DNA from: JAQVCM01 sp040403095 | GTDB taxonomy: Bacteria > Bacteroidota > Bacteroidia > Flavobacteriales_D > Crocinitomicaceae | Direction of reading: 5' to 3' | DNA length: 64,000 nt | Assembly: GCA_040403095.1 (NCBI GenBank) | Contig: JBBALI010000012.1 | Location: 17,351 to 81,350, forward strand | Part shown: one piece after another, positions 16,198 through 24,976 of the stretch | Position numbering within the stretch: the first letter of the stretch is position 1 | How the letters are laid out: every line of letters begins with the position of its first letter | Notes under the pieces: generated by a model | What the model was told of the DNA's origin: nothing | The model's input: the letters and a program-made list of their open reading frames with translations, nothing else | The model's database searches: none | Program-made: the position numbers and the translations under genes

Positions 16198-17622
16198 TTA
16201 ATTATTTACTGGTTTTAATCCCATTTTTTCTGCTAAAATGAGCAAATGTTCATAAGCTGCTTCAAAATTATTCTCGATTGTACCTTCCAGAATGGAATCC
16301 TTGATTTGCGTTTTCAATAATCCGATTTCTGCGCATGGTTTTAAATTAAAAGTACTCATAATCAATTCTCCAGAAACAGGAGGCTGGAAATTTCTAATTT
16401 GATCTTTGGCTTCTACATCTTTCAATTTCTTGGAAACAATGTCGAAGTTTTTCTTGAACTTTTGGACTTTAAACTCGTTTTTTGAAGTAATATCCGCGTT
16501 ACAAAGTGTCATCAAATCTTCGATGTCATCGCCAGCTTCAAACAACAATCTTCTTATTGCTGAATCCGTTACATGCCCTTTCACCAAGGAAATTGGACGC
16601 AGATGCAATCTTACCAATTTTTGTACGTACTTCATTTTGTGATCTAAAGGCAATTTCAGATTTTTGAAAATCCTTGGAACAAAACGCGCACCTAAATCTT
16701 CGTGACCATGAAATGTCCAACCAATCACAGGATCAAACCTTTTTGTGGGTGGTTTTGCGATATCGTGTAATATTGCAGCCCAACGCAACCACAAATTGTT
16801 TGTGTTTTCACTGATATTGTCTAATACCTCTAGCGTATGGTAAAAATTGTCTTTGTGAGACTTTCCTTGAATTACATCAATGCCATACAATGCAACCATT
16901 TCAGGAAAAAATTGATGCAATAATTGGGTTGAAAACAACAATTTAAATCCACGAGAAGGTTCGTTTGACAAAATGATTTTATTCAATTCATCGCTGATTC
17001 TCTCTCTTGAAATGATTTCTAAGCGAGTAGAATTGTCTTTGATCGCTTGCAGACTGTTATTTTCAATGGTGAAATTGAGTTGTGTCGCAAACCGAATGGC
17101 GCGCATCATTCGCAAAGGATCGTCTGAATAAGTTTTTGCTGGCTCTAAAGGCGTTCGAATAATTTGTTTTTCAAGGTCTTCCACTCCACCAAAAGGATCT
17201 ATTAATTCACCAAAATTATCAGGATGTAAACTCAAAGCCAAGGCGTTAATCGTAAAATCACGGCGATTTTGATCGTCGCTCAATGTTCCACTTTCAACCA
17301 AAGGCTTGCGAGAATCTTCTCTATACGATTCTTTTCGAGCGCCAACAAATTCAATTTCTAAATCTTTGTACTTGAATTGTGCTGTGCCGTAATTCTTGAA
17401 AAACGACACTTTTTTGACGCGCAAGGTTGCTGCACATTTCTCTGCAAACTCCATTCCACTGCCCAAAACCACGATGTCAATGTCTTTGGAAGGTCGTTCT
17501 AAAATCAAATCTCGAACATAACCACCAATCACAAAAGCCTGAATTCCTTGTTCTTTGCAGATTTGTGAAGCAACTTTGAAAACAGGATGTTTTAAGTGAT
17601 GTGCGAGATTTGAATTTTTCAT
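16198..17622 (-). CDS. cca: CCA tRNA nucleotidyltransferase / poly(A) polymerase family, with HD domain
   Basis: This 474-residue enzyme adds or repairs the 3' CCA of tRNAs. Class II nucleotidyltransferase signature: VIGGYVRD (32-38) and catalytic D47 and D49 in KDIDIVV. This is followed by RRDFTINALA and the RNA-binding DDPLRMMRAIRFA block. A central HD phosphohydrolase motif (ILHDIAKPPT; HGHEDLGA) gives the long, HD-containing subfamily. The ATG at 17622 follows a TATATTTG -7 box at 17638-17631. It is the first gene of an operon with the pRiA4b-like and methyltransferase genes. CCA addition versus A-addition only cannot be decided from the sequence. Confidence 0.92.
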   Translation of the reverse strand: MKNSNLAHHLKHPVFKVASQICKEQGIQAFVIGGYVRDLILERPSKDIDIVVLGSGMEFAEKCAATLRVKKVSFFKNYGTAQFKYKDLEIEFVGARKESYREDSRKPLVESGTLSDDQNRRDFTINALALSLHPDNFGELIDPFGGVEDLEKQIIRTPLEPAKTYSDDPLRMMRAIRFATQLNFTIENNSLQAIKDNSTRLEIISRERISDELNKIILSNEPSRGFKLLFSTQLLHQFFPEMVALYGIDVIQGKSHKDNFYHTLEVLDNISENTNNLWLRWAAILHDIAKPPTKRFDPVIGWTFHGHEDLGARFVPRIFKNLKLPLDHKMKYVQKLVRLHLRPISLVKGHVTDSAIRRLLFEAGDDIEDLMTLCNADITSKNEFKVQKFKKNFDIVSKKLKDVEAKDQIRNFQPPVSGELIMSTFNLKPCAEIGLLKTQIKDSILEGTIENNFEAAYEHLLILAEKMGLKPVNN

Positions 17623-17630
17623 TGCGGGTG

Positions 17631-17638
17631 CAAATATA
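17631..17638 (-). promoter_or_regulatory. -7 box upstream of the CCA-adding enzyme gene
   Basis: On the minus strand TATATTTG lies 8 bases upstream of the ATG and matches TAnnTTTG. The nearest TTG is 25 bases further up, slightly too far, so the -33 element is weak. Confidence 0.4.
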
Positions 17639-17889
17639 CGGGATTAATCGGTAATTGAAAACTCAATAAGGTGGCATTTCCTAAAGGCGATTTTCTATTC
17701 TTTTTTAAGCTTATTTCTTAAACTTCGATTCAGCTGTTAAATCAATGATATTTACACTTTAAAATTTCAAATTTATTTTATGAATTTAATTACATAAATT
17801 AGTTTGAGTTTAGCTTCTAGAGCTTATAATTGATTACTTATAAAGCTTAAGCTATCGAAAAAACAGGTCTAACTGAAATACGAAAACTA

Positions 17890-18597
17890 ATGAAAATAAA
17901 ATTACTAGTCTTGAATATTTGTCTACTAGGTTTTTCAACCTTTGCACAAGAAAGAATTAATAGAGGTAAACTTGAATTCTCCAGTGAGAGCATGGTTTTA
18001 AATAAATCAGTTGGTTGGTCCTATAATAATGCCATTGGTGAATGGGTTGATTACGGTAATGTAATTTGCTCAGATAAGAACTATAAAAGTTCTGATAAAG
18101 AATATACAGTTAAGTATAAATTATCAGGCGCAAACATGATGTCAAGAGCAGAACAAAACTTCAACTCACTGCAAATAAAATCTTTGACTTTTAACGATGT
18201 GAAATATTATGTTTTAATAGTTGACAAATGGGATGGAAATTACAAATACCCAACTTTAAATCAAGATTGGACATTTTTCAGAAAAACTTGTGGTTATATA
18301 TTTAACGAATTAGAATACAATAAATTAAAAAACATTAAATCTGATACCACAACAAAAATAAATATTACTCACTTTATTGAAGACATCAATGTTTACAAGG
18401 AAAATAAATTTTTAGAATTAATCGAATTTGAATTAAAAAACACCCCTAATTGTGATCCATATTCATTTAATTTAATAAAGTCACGTGATGATATTAGATT
18501 TTTTATACCAAGTAAAGCCGATTACATTGATTCATTTCAATACAATTACTTTGAAACAAGCTTGGATAATTTTGAAAAATTATTAATCTTAAAATAG
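17890..18597 (+). CDS. Secreted protein of unknown function, A+T-rich
   Basis: This 235-residue protein has a good signal peptide (MKIKLLVLNICLLGFSTFA-Q). The mature part alternates strands with Lys/Asn-rich loops and includes SLTFNDVKYYVLIVDKWDGNY and a Cys pair spaced far apart. I do not recognise a family. Base composition is more A+T-rich than the neighbouring housekeeping genes, which fits an accessory gene. It stands between the CCA operon (opposite strand) and hipBA and has no partner gene. Confidence 0.6.
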   Translation: MKIKLLVLNICLLGFSTFAQERINRGKLEFSSESMVLNKSVGWSYNNAIGEWVDYGNVICSDKNYKSSDKEYTVKYKLSGANMMSRAEQNFNSLQIKSLTFNDVKYYVLIVDKWDGNYKYPTLNQDWTFFRKTCGYIFNELEYNKLKNIKSDTTTKINITHFIEDINVYKENKFLELIEFELKNTPNCDPYSFNLIKSRDDIRFFIPSKADYIDSFQYNYFETSLDNFEKLLILK

Positions 18598-18767
18598 CTG
18601 AATATCAAGATAAAATGGATTTCAATTCTTAAAAAGCTGTGTCAGGTTACCAATGAAAGCTGACTTTTACAATTGTCAAATTAGTGAGACATTCACTGAT
18701 AATTAATAAAAAACAGTAAATTTCCTTCTTTCAATGATAAATCTCTTCACATTTCTTATTGCATTTT

Positions 18768-18920
18768 AATGAATGAAATTTAACGCATTAATAGTTAAAA
18801 TTTGGTTTAATGAATGAAATTTCATACATTCGTACCAAAATAGTTACATTTCTTAATAATGAATGAAATTTAACGCATTGGACACGAAAAATAGTTATTA
18901 TGAATGATATTTCATACAAT
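18768..18920 (+). promoter_or_regulatory. Four operator-like palindromic repeats upstream of hipB
   Basis: Four 22-bp copies lie at 18768-18789, 18809-18830, 18858-18879 and 18899-18920, with start-to-start spacing 41, 49 and 41. The half-site is AATGAATGAAA. Copy 2 is nearly perfect (right half reads AATGTATGAAA in complement, 10 of 11 matches). Copies 1 and 3 have a degenerate right half. Copy 4 covers the hipB start codon. Copy 2 sits between the -33 and -7 boxes of the predicted promoter. This is the layout expected for HipB autorepression. Confidence 0.75.
18802..18832 (+). promoter_or_regulatory. hipBA promoter
   Basis: TTG at 18802-18804, a 20-base spacer and TACATTCG at 18825-18832 match the Bacteroidota consensus except for one base. 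The spacer contains operator copy 2, so repressor binding there would block sigma contacts. The predicted leader is about 60 nt. Confidence 0.6.
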
Positions 18921-19244
18921 AAGGAAAGTAATGATCAACTCATTTTGCAAGAAATTGGAAATTTCATCAAGCAACGACGCATTGACCTGGGAATTACGCA
19001 AGGTGAATTGGCCAAACAAGCTGCAGTGAGTCGTTCTACAATCAGTTTAATCGAACGCGGAGAAAATATTGCACTTTTAAATTTAATCAAGATTTTGCGC
19101 ATGTTGGATGCTTTGTATGTTTTCAACGAATTTAAATATTACGAGGAAATCAGTCCGTTGAAATTGGCGAAAGGTGCCACCGAACCTCGCCAGCGTGCTT
19201 TTGCTCGACCAAATGACAAAGACAAAAACGATTTGGGATGGTAA
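18900..19244 (+). CDS. hipB: HipB-type antitoxin, XRE-family repressor
   Basis: This 114-residue protein has an XRE helix-turn-helix at about 17-75 (IGNFIKQRRIDLGITQGELA, then SRSTISLIERGENIALLNLI). The Lys/Arg/Asp-rich tail (ARPNDKDKNDLGW) could hold the toxin. By family it neutralises HipA and represses its own operon. The palindromes at 18768-18920 are the likely binding sites. Its stop overlaps the hipA start by 7 bases (ATGGTAA). Confidence 0.92.
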   Translation: MNDISYNKESNDQLILQEIGNFIKQRRIDLGITQGELAKQAAVSRSTISLIERGENIALLNLIKILRMLDALYVFNEFKYYEEISPLKLAKGATEPRQRAFARPNDKDKNDLGW

Positions 19245-20524
19245 CAACAGCATTTGTTAAATTGTGGGGACAAATTGTAGGCGCAATTGCTTGGAATCCT
19301 GAGAAGGAAGTCGCTTCTTTTGAGTACGATCCTAAATTTGATTTAGAAAAGTATGCGGTGTCGCCTGTCAAAATGCCTAGTAAAAATCGAATTTACTCAT
19401 TTCCTGAATTGCGGAATGTGGAGACTTTCAAAGGACTTCCTGGTTTATTGGCCGATTCTTTGCCTGATAAATATGGAAAAGAATTGATCAATGTGTGGCT
19501 TGCACAAAACGGTAGACCAGAAAATTCATTGAATCCAGTTGAATTGTTGTGTTTCATCGGAAAACGAGGAATGGGTGCATTGGAATTTGAACCGAATGTT
19601 CAACCAGACACAAAATCCTATACATTGGAATTATCTGGGTTAATCGAAACCACCCAAAAACTTTTGCAAAAGAAGGAAAATGTGCAATTGCATACCACCA
19701 ATAAAATGCGTGACACCATGCTCGATGTACTCAAAATGGGAACATCAGCTGGAGGCGCTCGACCAAAAGCAATCATCGCTTACAACGAGCAAACAGGAGA
19801 AATTAAATCTGGCCAAGCGCTCACTGAAACTGGTTTTGAACATTGGTTAATAAAATTTGACGGCGTAAACGACACGCAATTTGGCTCATCAACGGGTTAT
19901 GGACGTGTTGAAATGGCTTATTACCAGATGGCGACCGACTTTGGAATTGAAATGATGGAATGCAAACTGATAGAAGAATCAGACCGAGCGCATTTCATGA
20001 CCAAAAGATTTGACAGAAATAAAGTCAATCAGAAGTTGCATACACAAACATTTTGCGCCTTGCAACATTATGATTTTCAAAATATTTATGGTTACAGCTA
20101 CGAACAACTTTTCCAAACGATGAGGGCTTTGCGTTTGTCATATGCAGAAGCTGAACAAATGTTCAAACGTATGGTTTTCAATGTAATTACAAGAAATTGT
20201 GATGATCACACCAAAAACTTTTCGTTCATGATGGATCAAACTGGAAAATGGAAACTTGCACCTGCTTATGATATTTGTCATGCCTATCGCCCCGGAAGCG
20301 ATTGGGTCAGTCAACACAATTTAAGTATTAATGGAAAAAGAAAAGATTTTGTTTTGGCAGATTTTATAAAGATTGCAGAACAAAACTCAATCAGAAATCC
20401 TAAAAAAATACTTACTGAGTGTATAGAAATTGTTGGGAATTGGGAGAAATACGCCAATCAATGTAATATTGAGACAAAACTCAAAGAAGCCATTCAACAA
20501 ACCCTACTTCAAGAGATTAACTGA
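19238..20524 (+). CDS. hipA: HipA-family Ser/Thr kinase toxin
   Basis: This 428-residue toxin kinase belongs to the family whose E. coli member phosphorylates glutamyl-tRNA synthetase and halts growth. The N-terminal subdomain is fused (about 1-125), giving a full-length HipA and not the split HipS/HipT type. GTSAGGARPK (168-177) is the P-loop-like motif; NCDDHTKN (320-327) carries the catalytic Asp and metal-binding Asn; D345 in LAPAYDIC is the metal Asp. All key residues are present, so it is probably active. The target is unknown. It is translationally coupled to hipB. Confidence 0.94.
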   Translation: MVTTAFVKLWGQIVGAIAWNPEKEVASFEYDPKFDLEKYAVSPVKMPSKNRIYSFPELRNVETFKGLPGLLADSLPDKYGKELINVWLAQNGRPENSLNPVELLCFIGKRGMGALEFEPNVQPDTKSYTLELSGLIETTQKLLQKKENVQLHTTNKMRDTMLDVLKMGTSAGGARPKAIIAYNEQTGEIKSGQALTETGFEHWLIKFDGVNDTQFGSSTGYGRVEMAYYQMATDFGIEMMECKLIEESDRAHFMTKRFDRNKVNQKLHTQTFCALQHYDFQNIYGYSYEQLFQTMRALRLSYAEAEQMFKRMVFNVITRNCDDHTKNFSFMMDQTGKWKLAPAYDICHAYRPGSDWVSQHNLSINGKRKDFVLADFIKIAEQNSIRNPKKILTECIEIVGNWEKYANQCNIETKLKEAIQQTLLQEIN

Positions 20525-20547
20525 TAAAATAGATAAAGTATTATCAA

Positions 20548-22428
20548 TTAAGCAAACTCAGCCAATTCCATCCAACGCTCAGTAGCGGTTTCAATTTTCT
20601 GAACGATTTCAGACAATTTGGTCCCTGCTTTCATGATATCGTCATTGGAAGAATTTGAATCAGACAGTACATTAGTTAAAGCATTTTTTTCTTCTTCTAA
20701 TTTTTCTAAATCTTTTTCCAATTGTTTGAATTCTTCTTTTTCTTTGAAAGAAAGTTTCTTCTTTTCAACTGGATTATTGTTCGCTAATTGCGTCACTTTT
20801 ACAGCTTCAATTTTCTCTTTTTCTTCGTTTGGCTTTTTGTCGCGTTTGGCATCTTGCGCAATTTGCTTGCGGTATTCTGTATAATTACCAATGATATCTT
20901 TAATCGCGCCTTGACCTTCAAAAACGAAAACATGGTCCACCATTTTGTCCATGAAATAACGGTCGTGAGAAACCACGATCAAGCAACCTTCAAATCCGCG
21001 CAAATAATCTTCCAGTACACTCATTACGAAGATGTCCAAATCATTCGTTGGCTCATCTAAAATCAAGAAATTCGGGTTCGACATCAAAACGGTCATCAAT
21101 TTTAAACGGCGTTTTTCTCCTCCGCTCAATTTGTACACGTAATTGTAGTGCATGTCGCGGTTGAACAAGAATTTCTCTAAAAATTGTGCTGCAGAAAGTT
21201 GTTTGCCTTTTTCCAAAGGAATAAATTCAGCGATATCGCGAATGATGTCGATTACTTTTTTGTTTTCATCTACTTGAATCAATTCTTGGCTATAATATCC
21301 AAAAACAACTGTATCTCCAACAACCACTTTTCCAGCATCTAAAGGCTCTCGGTCTTGAATCATGTTCAAGAAAGTTGATTTTCCAGTACCGTTGTTCCCC
21401 ACAATTCCCAAGCGTTCTTTGCGCTGAAAATCGTAAGAAAAATTGTCGATGATTTTTTTCTCTCCGTAAGATTTGGAGATTTTATGCAACTCCAAAATTT
21501 TGGTACCCAAACGTTCCATTTTAACTGGAATGTCCATTTCGGAATCATCAATTCGTTGACTTGCTGTTTTCTTGATATCTTCAAATGAATCAACACGCGC
21601 TTTCTGCTTGGTTCCACGCGCTTTCGGCTGACGACGAATCCAATCCAATTCTTTTTTGAATGTGTTTCGCGCTTTGTCAATCGTAGATTGCAATTGATCT
21701 TGTCTTTCGGCTTTTTTCTCCAAATAATAAGAGAAATTTCCTTTGTATTTGTAGATTGTTTTATCGTCTAATTCTAATATAGTATCACACACAACTTCCA
21801 AGAAATAACGGTCGTGCGTCACCATCAAAATTGTGGATTTAGATTTAGAAAGGTATTCTTCCAACCACTCAATCATATCTAAATCCAGGTGATTTGTTGG
21901 CTCATCTAGCAACAAGAAATCAGCATCAGAAACCAATACTTTGGCCAAATTGACGCGCTTTTTCTGTCCACCAGACAAACTTCCAATTAACAAATCCGTA
22001 TTATCTAATTTCAACACGGAAAGAATTTGTTCAACACGCAATTCAATGTCCCACGCATTCAAATCAGTCATTTCCTCAAAACAAGCATTAATCGCTTCTT
22101 CATCGCCATTTTTCATGGCGATATTGTATTTTTTAACCGCTAAAATCTCTGGTAAATCATGAGAAAAAACCGCTTCCAGAATCGTTTGATTGTCGTCTAA
22201 GTTCTCCGTTTGCTCCATGAAAGCAACGCGGATATCGTTTCGGTATACAATTCTTCCTGAATCATATTGCTCCAATTCCATCAAACAACGCAATAACGTT
22301 GTTTTTCCACTACCATTTTTAGCTACAATGGCTACTTTTTGTCCAAGGTCAATACCAAAATTGAGGTCAGCAAAAAGTACTCTGTCACCAAATGATTTTG
22401 TAAGATTTTCAACGGAAAGATAATTCAT
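20548..22428 (-). CDS. uup: ABC-F family ATPase, Uup-like
   Basis: This 626-residue soluble protein has two ABC domains and no membrane part. Walker A motifs are at 36-44 (AKNGSGKTT) and 344-351 (GNNGTGKS). Signature motifs LSGGQ (151) and LSGGE (434) and DEPTNHLD (174) are present. The P-site tRNA interaction linker spans about 225-300 (Arg/Lys-rich), and a C-terminal coiled coil (about 550-626), the mark of Uup, follows. It probably acts on ribosomes or on branched DNA structures as described for Uup. A TACCTTTG -7 box lies at 22492-22485. The member type is assigned by the C-terminal domain. Confidence 0.9.
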   Translation of the reverse strand: MNYLSVENLTKSFGDRVLFADLNFGIDLGQKVAIVAKNGSGKTTLLRCLMELEQYDSGRIVYRNDIRVAFMEQTENLDDNQTILEAVFSHDLPEILAVKKYNIAMKNGDEEAINACFEEMTDLNAWDIELRVEQILSVLKLDNTDLLIGSLSGGQKKRVNLAKVLVSDADFLLLDEPTNHLDLDMIEWLEEYLSKSKSTILMVTHDRYFLEVVCDTILELDDKTIYKYKGNFSYYLEKKAERQDQLQSTIDKARNTFKKELDWIRRQPKARGTKQKARVDSFEDIKKTASQRIDDSEMDIPVKMERLGTKILELHKISKSYGEKKIIDNFSYDFQRKERLGIVGNNGTGKSTFLNMIQDREPLDAGKVVVGDTVVFGYYSQELIQVDENKKVIDIIRDIAEFIPLEKGKQLSAAQFLEKFLFNRDMHYNYVYKLSGGEKRRLKLMTVLMSNPNFLILDEPTNDLDIFVMSVLEDYLRGFEGCLIVVSHDRYFMDKMVDHVFVFEGQGAIKDIIGNYTEYRKQIAQDAKRDKKPNEEKEKIEAVKVTQLANNNPVEKKKLSFKEKEEFKQLEKDLEKLEEEKNALTNVLSDSNSSNDDIMKAGTKLSEIVQKIETATERWMELAEFA

Positions 22429-22484
22429 GAATTGTTTTTTTCTTGAGTAATGGAATGAATGCTATATTTTGCAATTCAGGCGTG

Positions 22485-22492
22485 CAAAGGTA
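22485..22492 (-). promoter_or_regulatory. -7 box of uup
   Basis: On the minus strand, TACCTTTGCA lies 57 bases before the ATG and is a perfect TAnnTTTG match. No clear TTG was found at the expected distance. Confidence 0.4.
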
Positions 22493-22607
22493 CAGGAAAG
22501 TTTTAAATAGGAAGACGGTTTGCTTCTTTAAGTGGCAAATAAATGAATCTCACAAAGAAAATTTGAAACTGAAAATTTTGTAAAATCAATAGCTAAAATC
22601 CAACAAA

Positions 22608-23081
22608 TTATCTCAAACGATTCACTGAATCAATGAGTTTTTTGTCTTTATTGATTGATCTGACAGCGAGCAAAATCAATGGAAATCCCAAAACAAGTAA
22701 GTAAAAACCAAGACCTAAGGAAACTGTTACTTTGTCTTGGTCAGTGAAATATTTCCCCAAAAAAGCACCAAATCCTACAAAAACCAAAACAACAAAATAA
22801 AACATGGCAGCAAATCTTGCAACTGCAAATTGGGTTTTCAAATTTTTGAATAGAATCAAAGCGAAGAAACAAACAATCATCAATAAAACCGGTCCCACAT
22901 AAAAAGGAAGAGAAAGTAAATCACTTTTTTCACCGTCTGCTTTTATTTGTTGAAGTCCCATCACATTCAATCTGAAAATAACATCTCCAACCACGAAATT
23001 AAAAATGCTCACTCCCAAGGAAATAATTGTCAAAAAAACCAAAACGATGGCTAGATAAACTGTTTGAATGCGTTGAATCAT
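22608..23081 (-). CDS. DUF4293-family integral membrane protein
   Basis: This 157-residue protein has four predicted membrane helices. It begins MIQRIQTVYLAIVLVFL and ends LAVRSINKDKKLIDSVNRLR. Both ends are characteristic of the Bacteroidota-specific DUF4293 family. The function is unknown. A TATCTTTG -7 box lies on the minus strand at 23106-23099, so it is probably transcribed on its own. Confidence 0.9.
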   Translation of the reverse strand: MIQRIQTVYLAIVLVFLTIISLGVSIFNFVVGDVIFRLNVMGLQQIKADGEKSDLLSLPFYVGPVLLMIVCFFALILFKNLKTQFAVARFAAMFYFVVLVFVGFGAFLGKYFTDQDKVTVSLGLGFYLLVLGFPLILLAVRSINKDKKLIDSVNRLR

Positions 23082-23161
23082 GGTATAAATTATTTATGCA
23101 AAGATAAAGTTTTGTTTGGATTATTAAAGCTTGATATTGAAATCAAAAATGTTTTAAATTT

Positions 23162-24976
23162 TCACTTTTTAACTGTAAATACATTACAAATTGGATTTTT
23201 AACAATGCCATCATTGTTCTCAATAATCACCTCCAACGAATCAAAATCGGCATAATTGAATTTTGAAATCAATCGTGCATCAATTGGATAGAATTTGTTC
23301 AAACTTGCAACACGCGTTCCAATGTAATCTACGCACAATTCTTCTCTTTGCTCATTTCTGTATCCAAATAACAAAGCTTTTGGAACACTTTTTTCTGAAC
23401 TGATTTTCTGAAAATAGTTCAATTGAATGGCAATATGAGAATCTTTGTTGTTAAAATCATTCGAATCAAGCATTAAACTGGGTAACATTCCAACTATTTC
23501 GTAAGAATGATTGGCCCCATTCACTTTCAGCCAAGTTTTATTTGTTGGGTCAAAATCGAAACGAACTATTTTACTGCAATTTTCAACTTCAAAATCAGGT
23601 TGTGTCACATGGAAAACCCATTCAAATCTGGCGCCTTTCTGTAAAAACACTTGTTCAAATCGCGCTTGATTCATGTCTGCATAATGCAAAATAGCATGTA
23701 ACAATTGATAATTCAAAATTAAGTTGAATTGAATCATCAAAATGGTAAAGACAATTATCATCGATTTAAAAAACCGATTTAATCGCTGAATCATAAAAAT
23801 AATTGGAATGATCAAGACAGGAAAAACATCTATCATGGCACGCATCCCCAAGCTTCCGCCATAGTACCAACACCACCATGACGCCAATATATAAATATAA
23901 ATTATTGAAAATGTCATGAACCAAACAAATGCAAATCGATTCGAACGATATAAAAACCACAGTGAAGGAAAAATCAAAAACAAAAATGGAGAATAAATGA
24001 AAAGTCCTTTGCGGAATCCAAATAAAACTTCAGGGATTTTTGGATTCGAGAGGAAATCAAATCCTTCGGTATTGTAGGCATTGAATTGCCAAATTCCGTG
24101 CTGTGAATGGATATTCCAAAATTGTAAGAAAATCAAAAAACCAAAAATCGAAATTCCTATCAAGAGCGCTAATTTTTGAGTAGAAAAAATATTTATGATT
24201 TGACTCCAAAGTTGATTGAATGACTGGAAAAAGAACGGAATAATAAAAACTACCAAAAAGTTCGTTGGTCTAATGATTGTAATTAATCCCAAAAGAAAAA
24301 ATAGCCAGATTAAATCCTTTTTAGATTGATTTTCAGCATAATTCTTAACTTTCAAAAGGAAAAAAGCAACCAATCCAAAAGTATAAACATGTGAAAATGA
24401 AGGGTCATAAACAATGTAATAATTCAAATTTGTTCCAAAAGTCAGTCCGATAATTCCAATCAAAATGGCGCTTCTAAAAATTTGAAATTTCTGCAACAAA
24501 CTCAACAAACTTAAAACGCCCAACAACCAAAAAGCCAACGCAGCTGCAAACAGCGAAAATTGATAACTTATAGAATAACCATCTGCTTCACCTCCAAAAA
24601 CTTTGGTCAGCTGATGATTGATCCAAAAAAATGGTGAAATGCAAATTGCTGTTCCGATGAAATATTTGTCTTGAAATTCTTTTTCATTTTTAGGCGAAAT
24701 TCCTTGAAAAAACTTTCCGCTTTGATATTTTTTTTGAATAAAGTGAGCAAATTCAAAATGTTCAGTTTTGTAAATCAAATATTGAGGTAAATATGCGTAA
24801 TAACCACCTCCATCGCTTGTTATGTTATTCGTAACTTCATATCTCTGCTGATTATGATTGGTGTATTTATAATAATCATCACCTTGTGCTCCTAAAATAT
24901 AAGTCAACACAATCAGTATGATTACTGTCGCAGATTTATGATTAAACCAATTAAAAAAATTGAAAATAAATTTCAT
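23162..24976 (-). CDS. Polytopic membrane protein, glycosyltransferase (GT-C)-like
   Basis: This protein has 604 residues and about eleven hydrophobic segments up to residue 420, followed by a soluble strand-rich domain of about 170 residues. The early part, GQGDDYYKY...SDGGGYYAYLPQYLIYK, resembles the first extracytoplasmic loop of GT-C glycosyltransferases, but I see no certain catalytic motif. I chose the ATG at 24976, because it overlaps the aroC stop codon (ATGA). The frame is open a further 8 codons inside aroC. Coupling to aroC suggests shared expression, not shared pathway. The function is tentative. Confidence 0.75.
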   Translation of the reverse strand: MKFIFNFFNWFNHKSATVIILIVLTYILGAQGDDYYKYTNHNQQRYEVTNNITSDGGGYYAYLPQYLIYKTEHFEFAHFIQKKYQSGKFFQGISPKNEKEFQDKYFIGTAICISPFFWINHQLTKVFGGEADGYSISYQFSLFAAALAFWLLGVLSLLSLLQKFQIFRSAILIGIIGLTFGTNLNYYIVYDPSFSHVYTFGLVAFFLLKVKNYAENQSKKDLIWLFFLLGLITIIRPTNFLVVFIIPFFFQSFNQLWSQIINIFSTQKLALLIGISIFGFLIFLQFWNIHSQHGIWQFNAYNTEGFDFLSNPKIPEVLFGFRKGLFIYSPFLFLIFPSLWFLYRSNRFAFVWFMTFSIIYIYILASWWCWYYGGSLGMRAMIDVFPVLIIPIIFMIQRLNRFFKSMIIVFTILMIQFNLILNYQLLHAILHYADMNQARFEQVFLQKGARFEWVFHVTQPDFEVENCSKIVRFDFDPTNKTWLKVNGANHSYEIVGMLPSLMLDSNDFNNKDSHIAIQLNYFQKISSEKSVPKALLFGYRNEQREELCVDYIGTRVASLNKFYPIDARLISKFNYADFDSLEVIIENNDGIVKNPICNVFTVKK

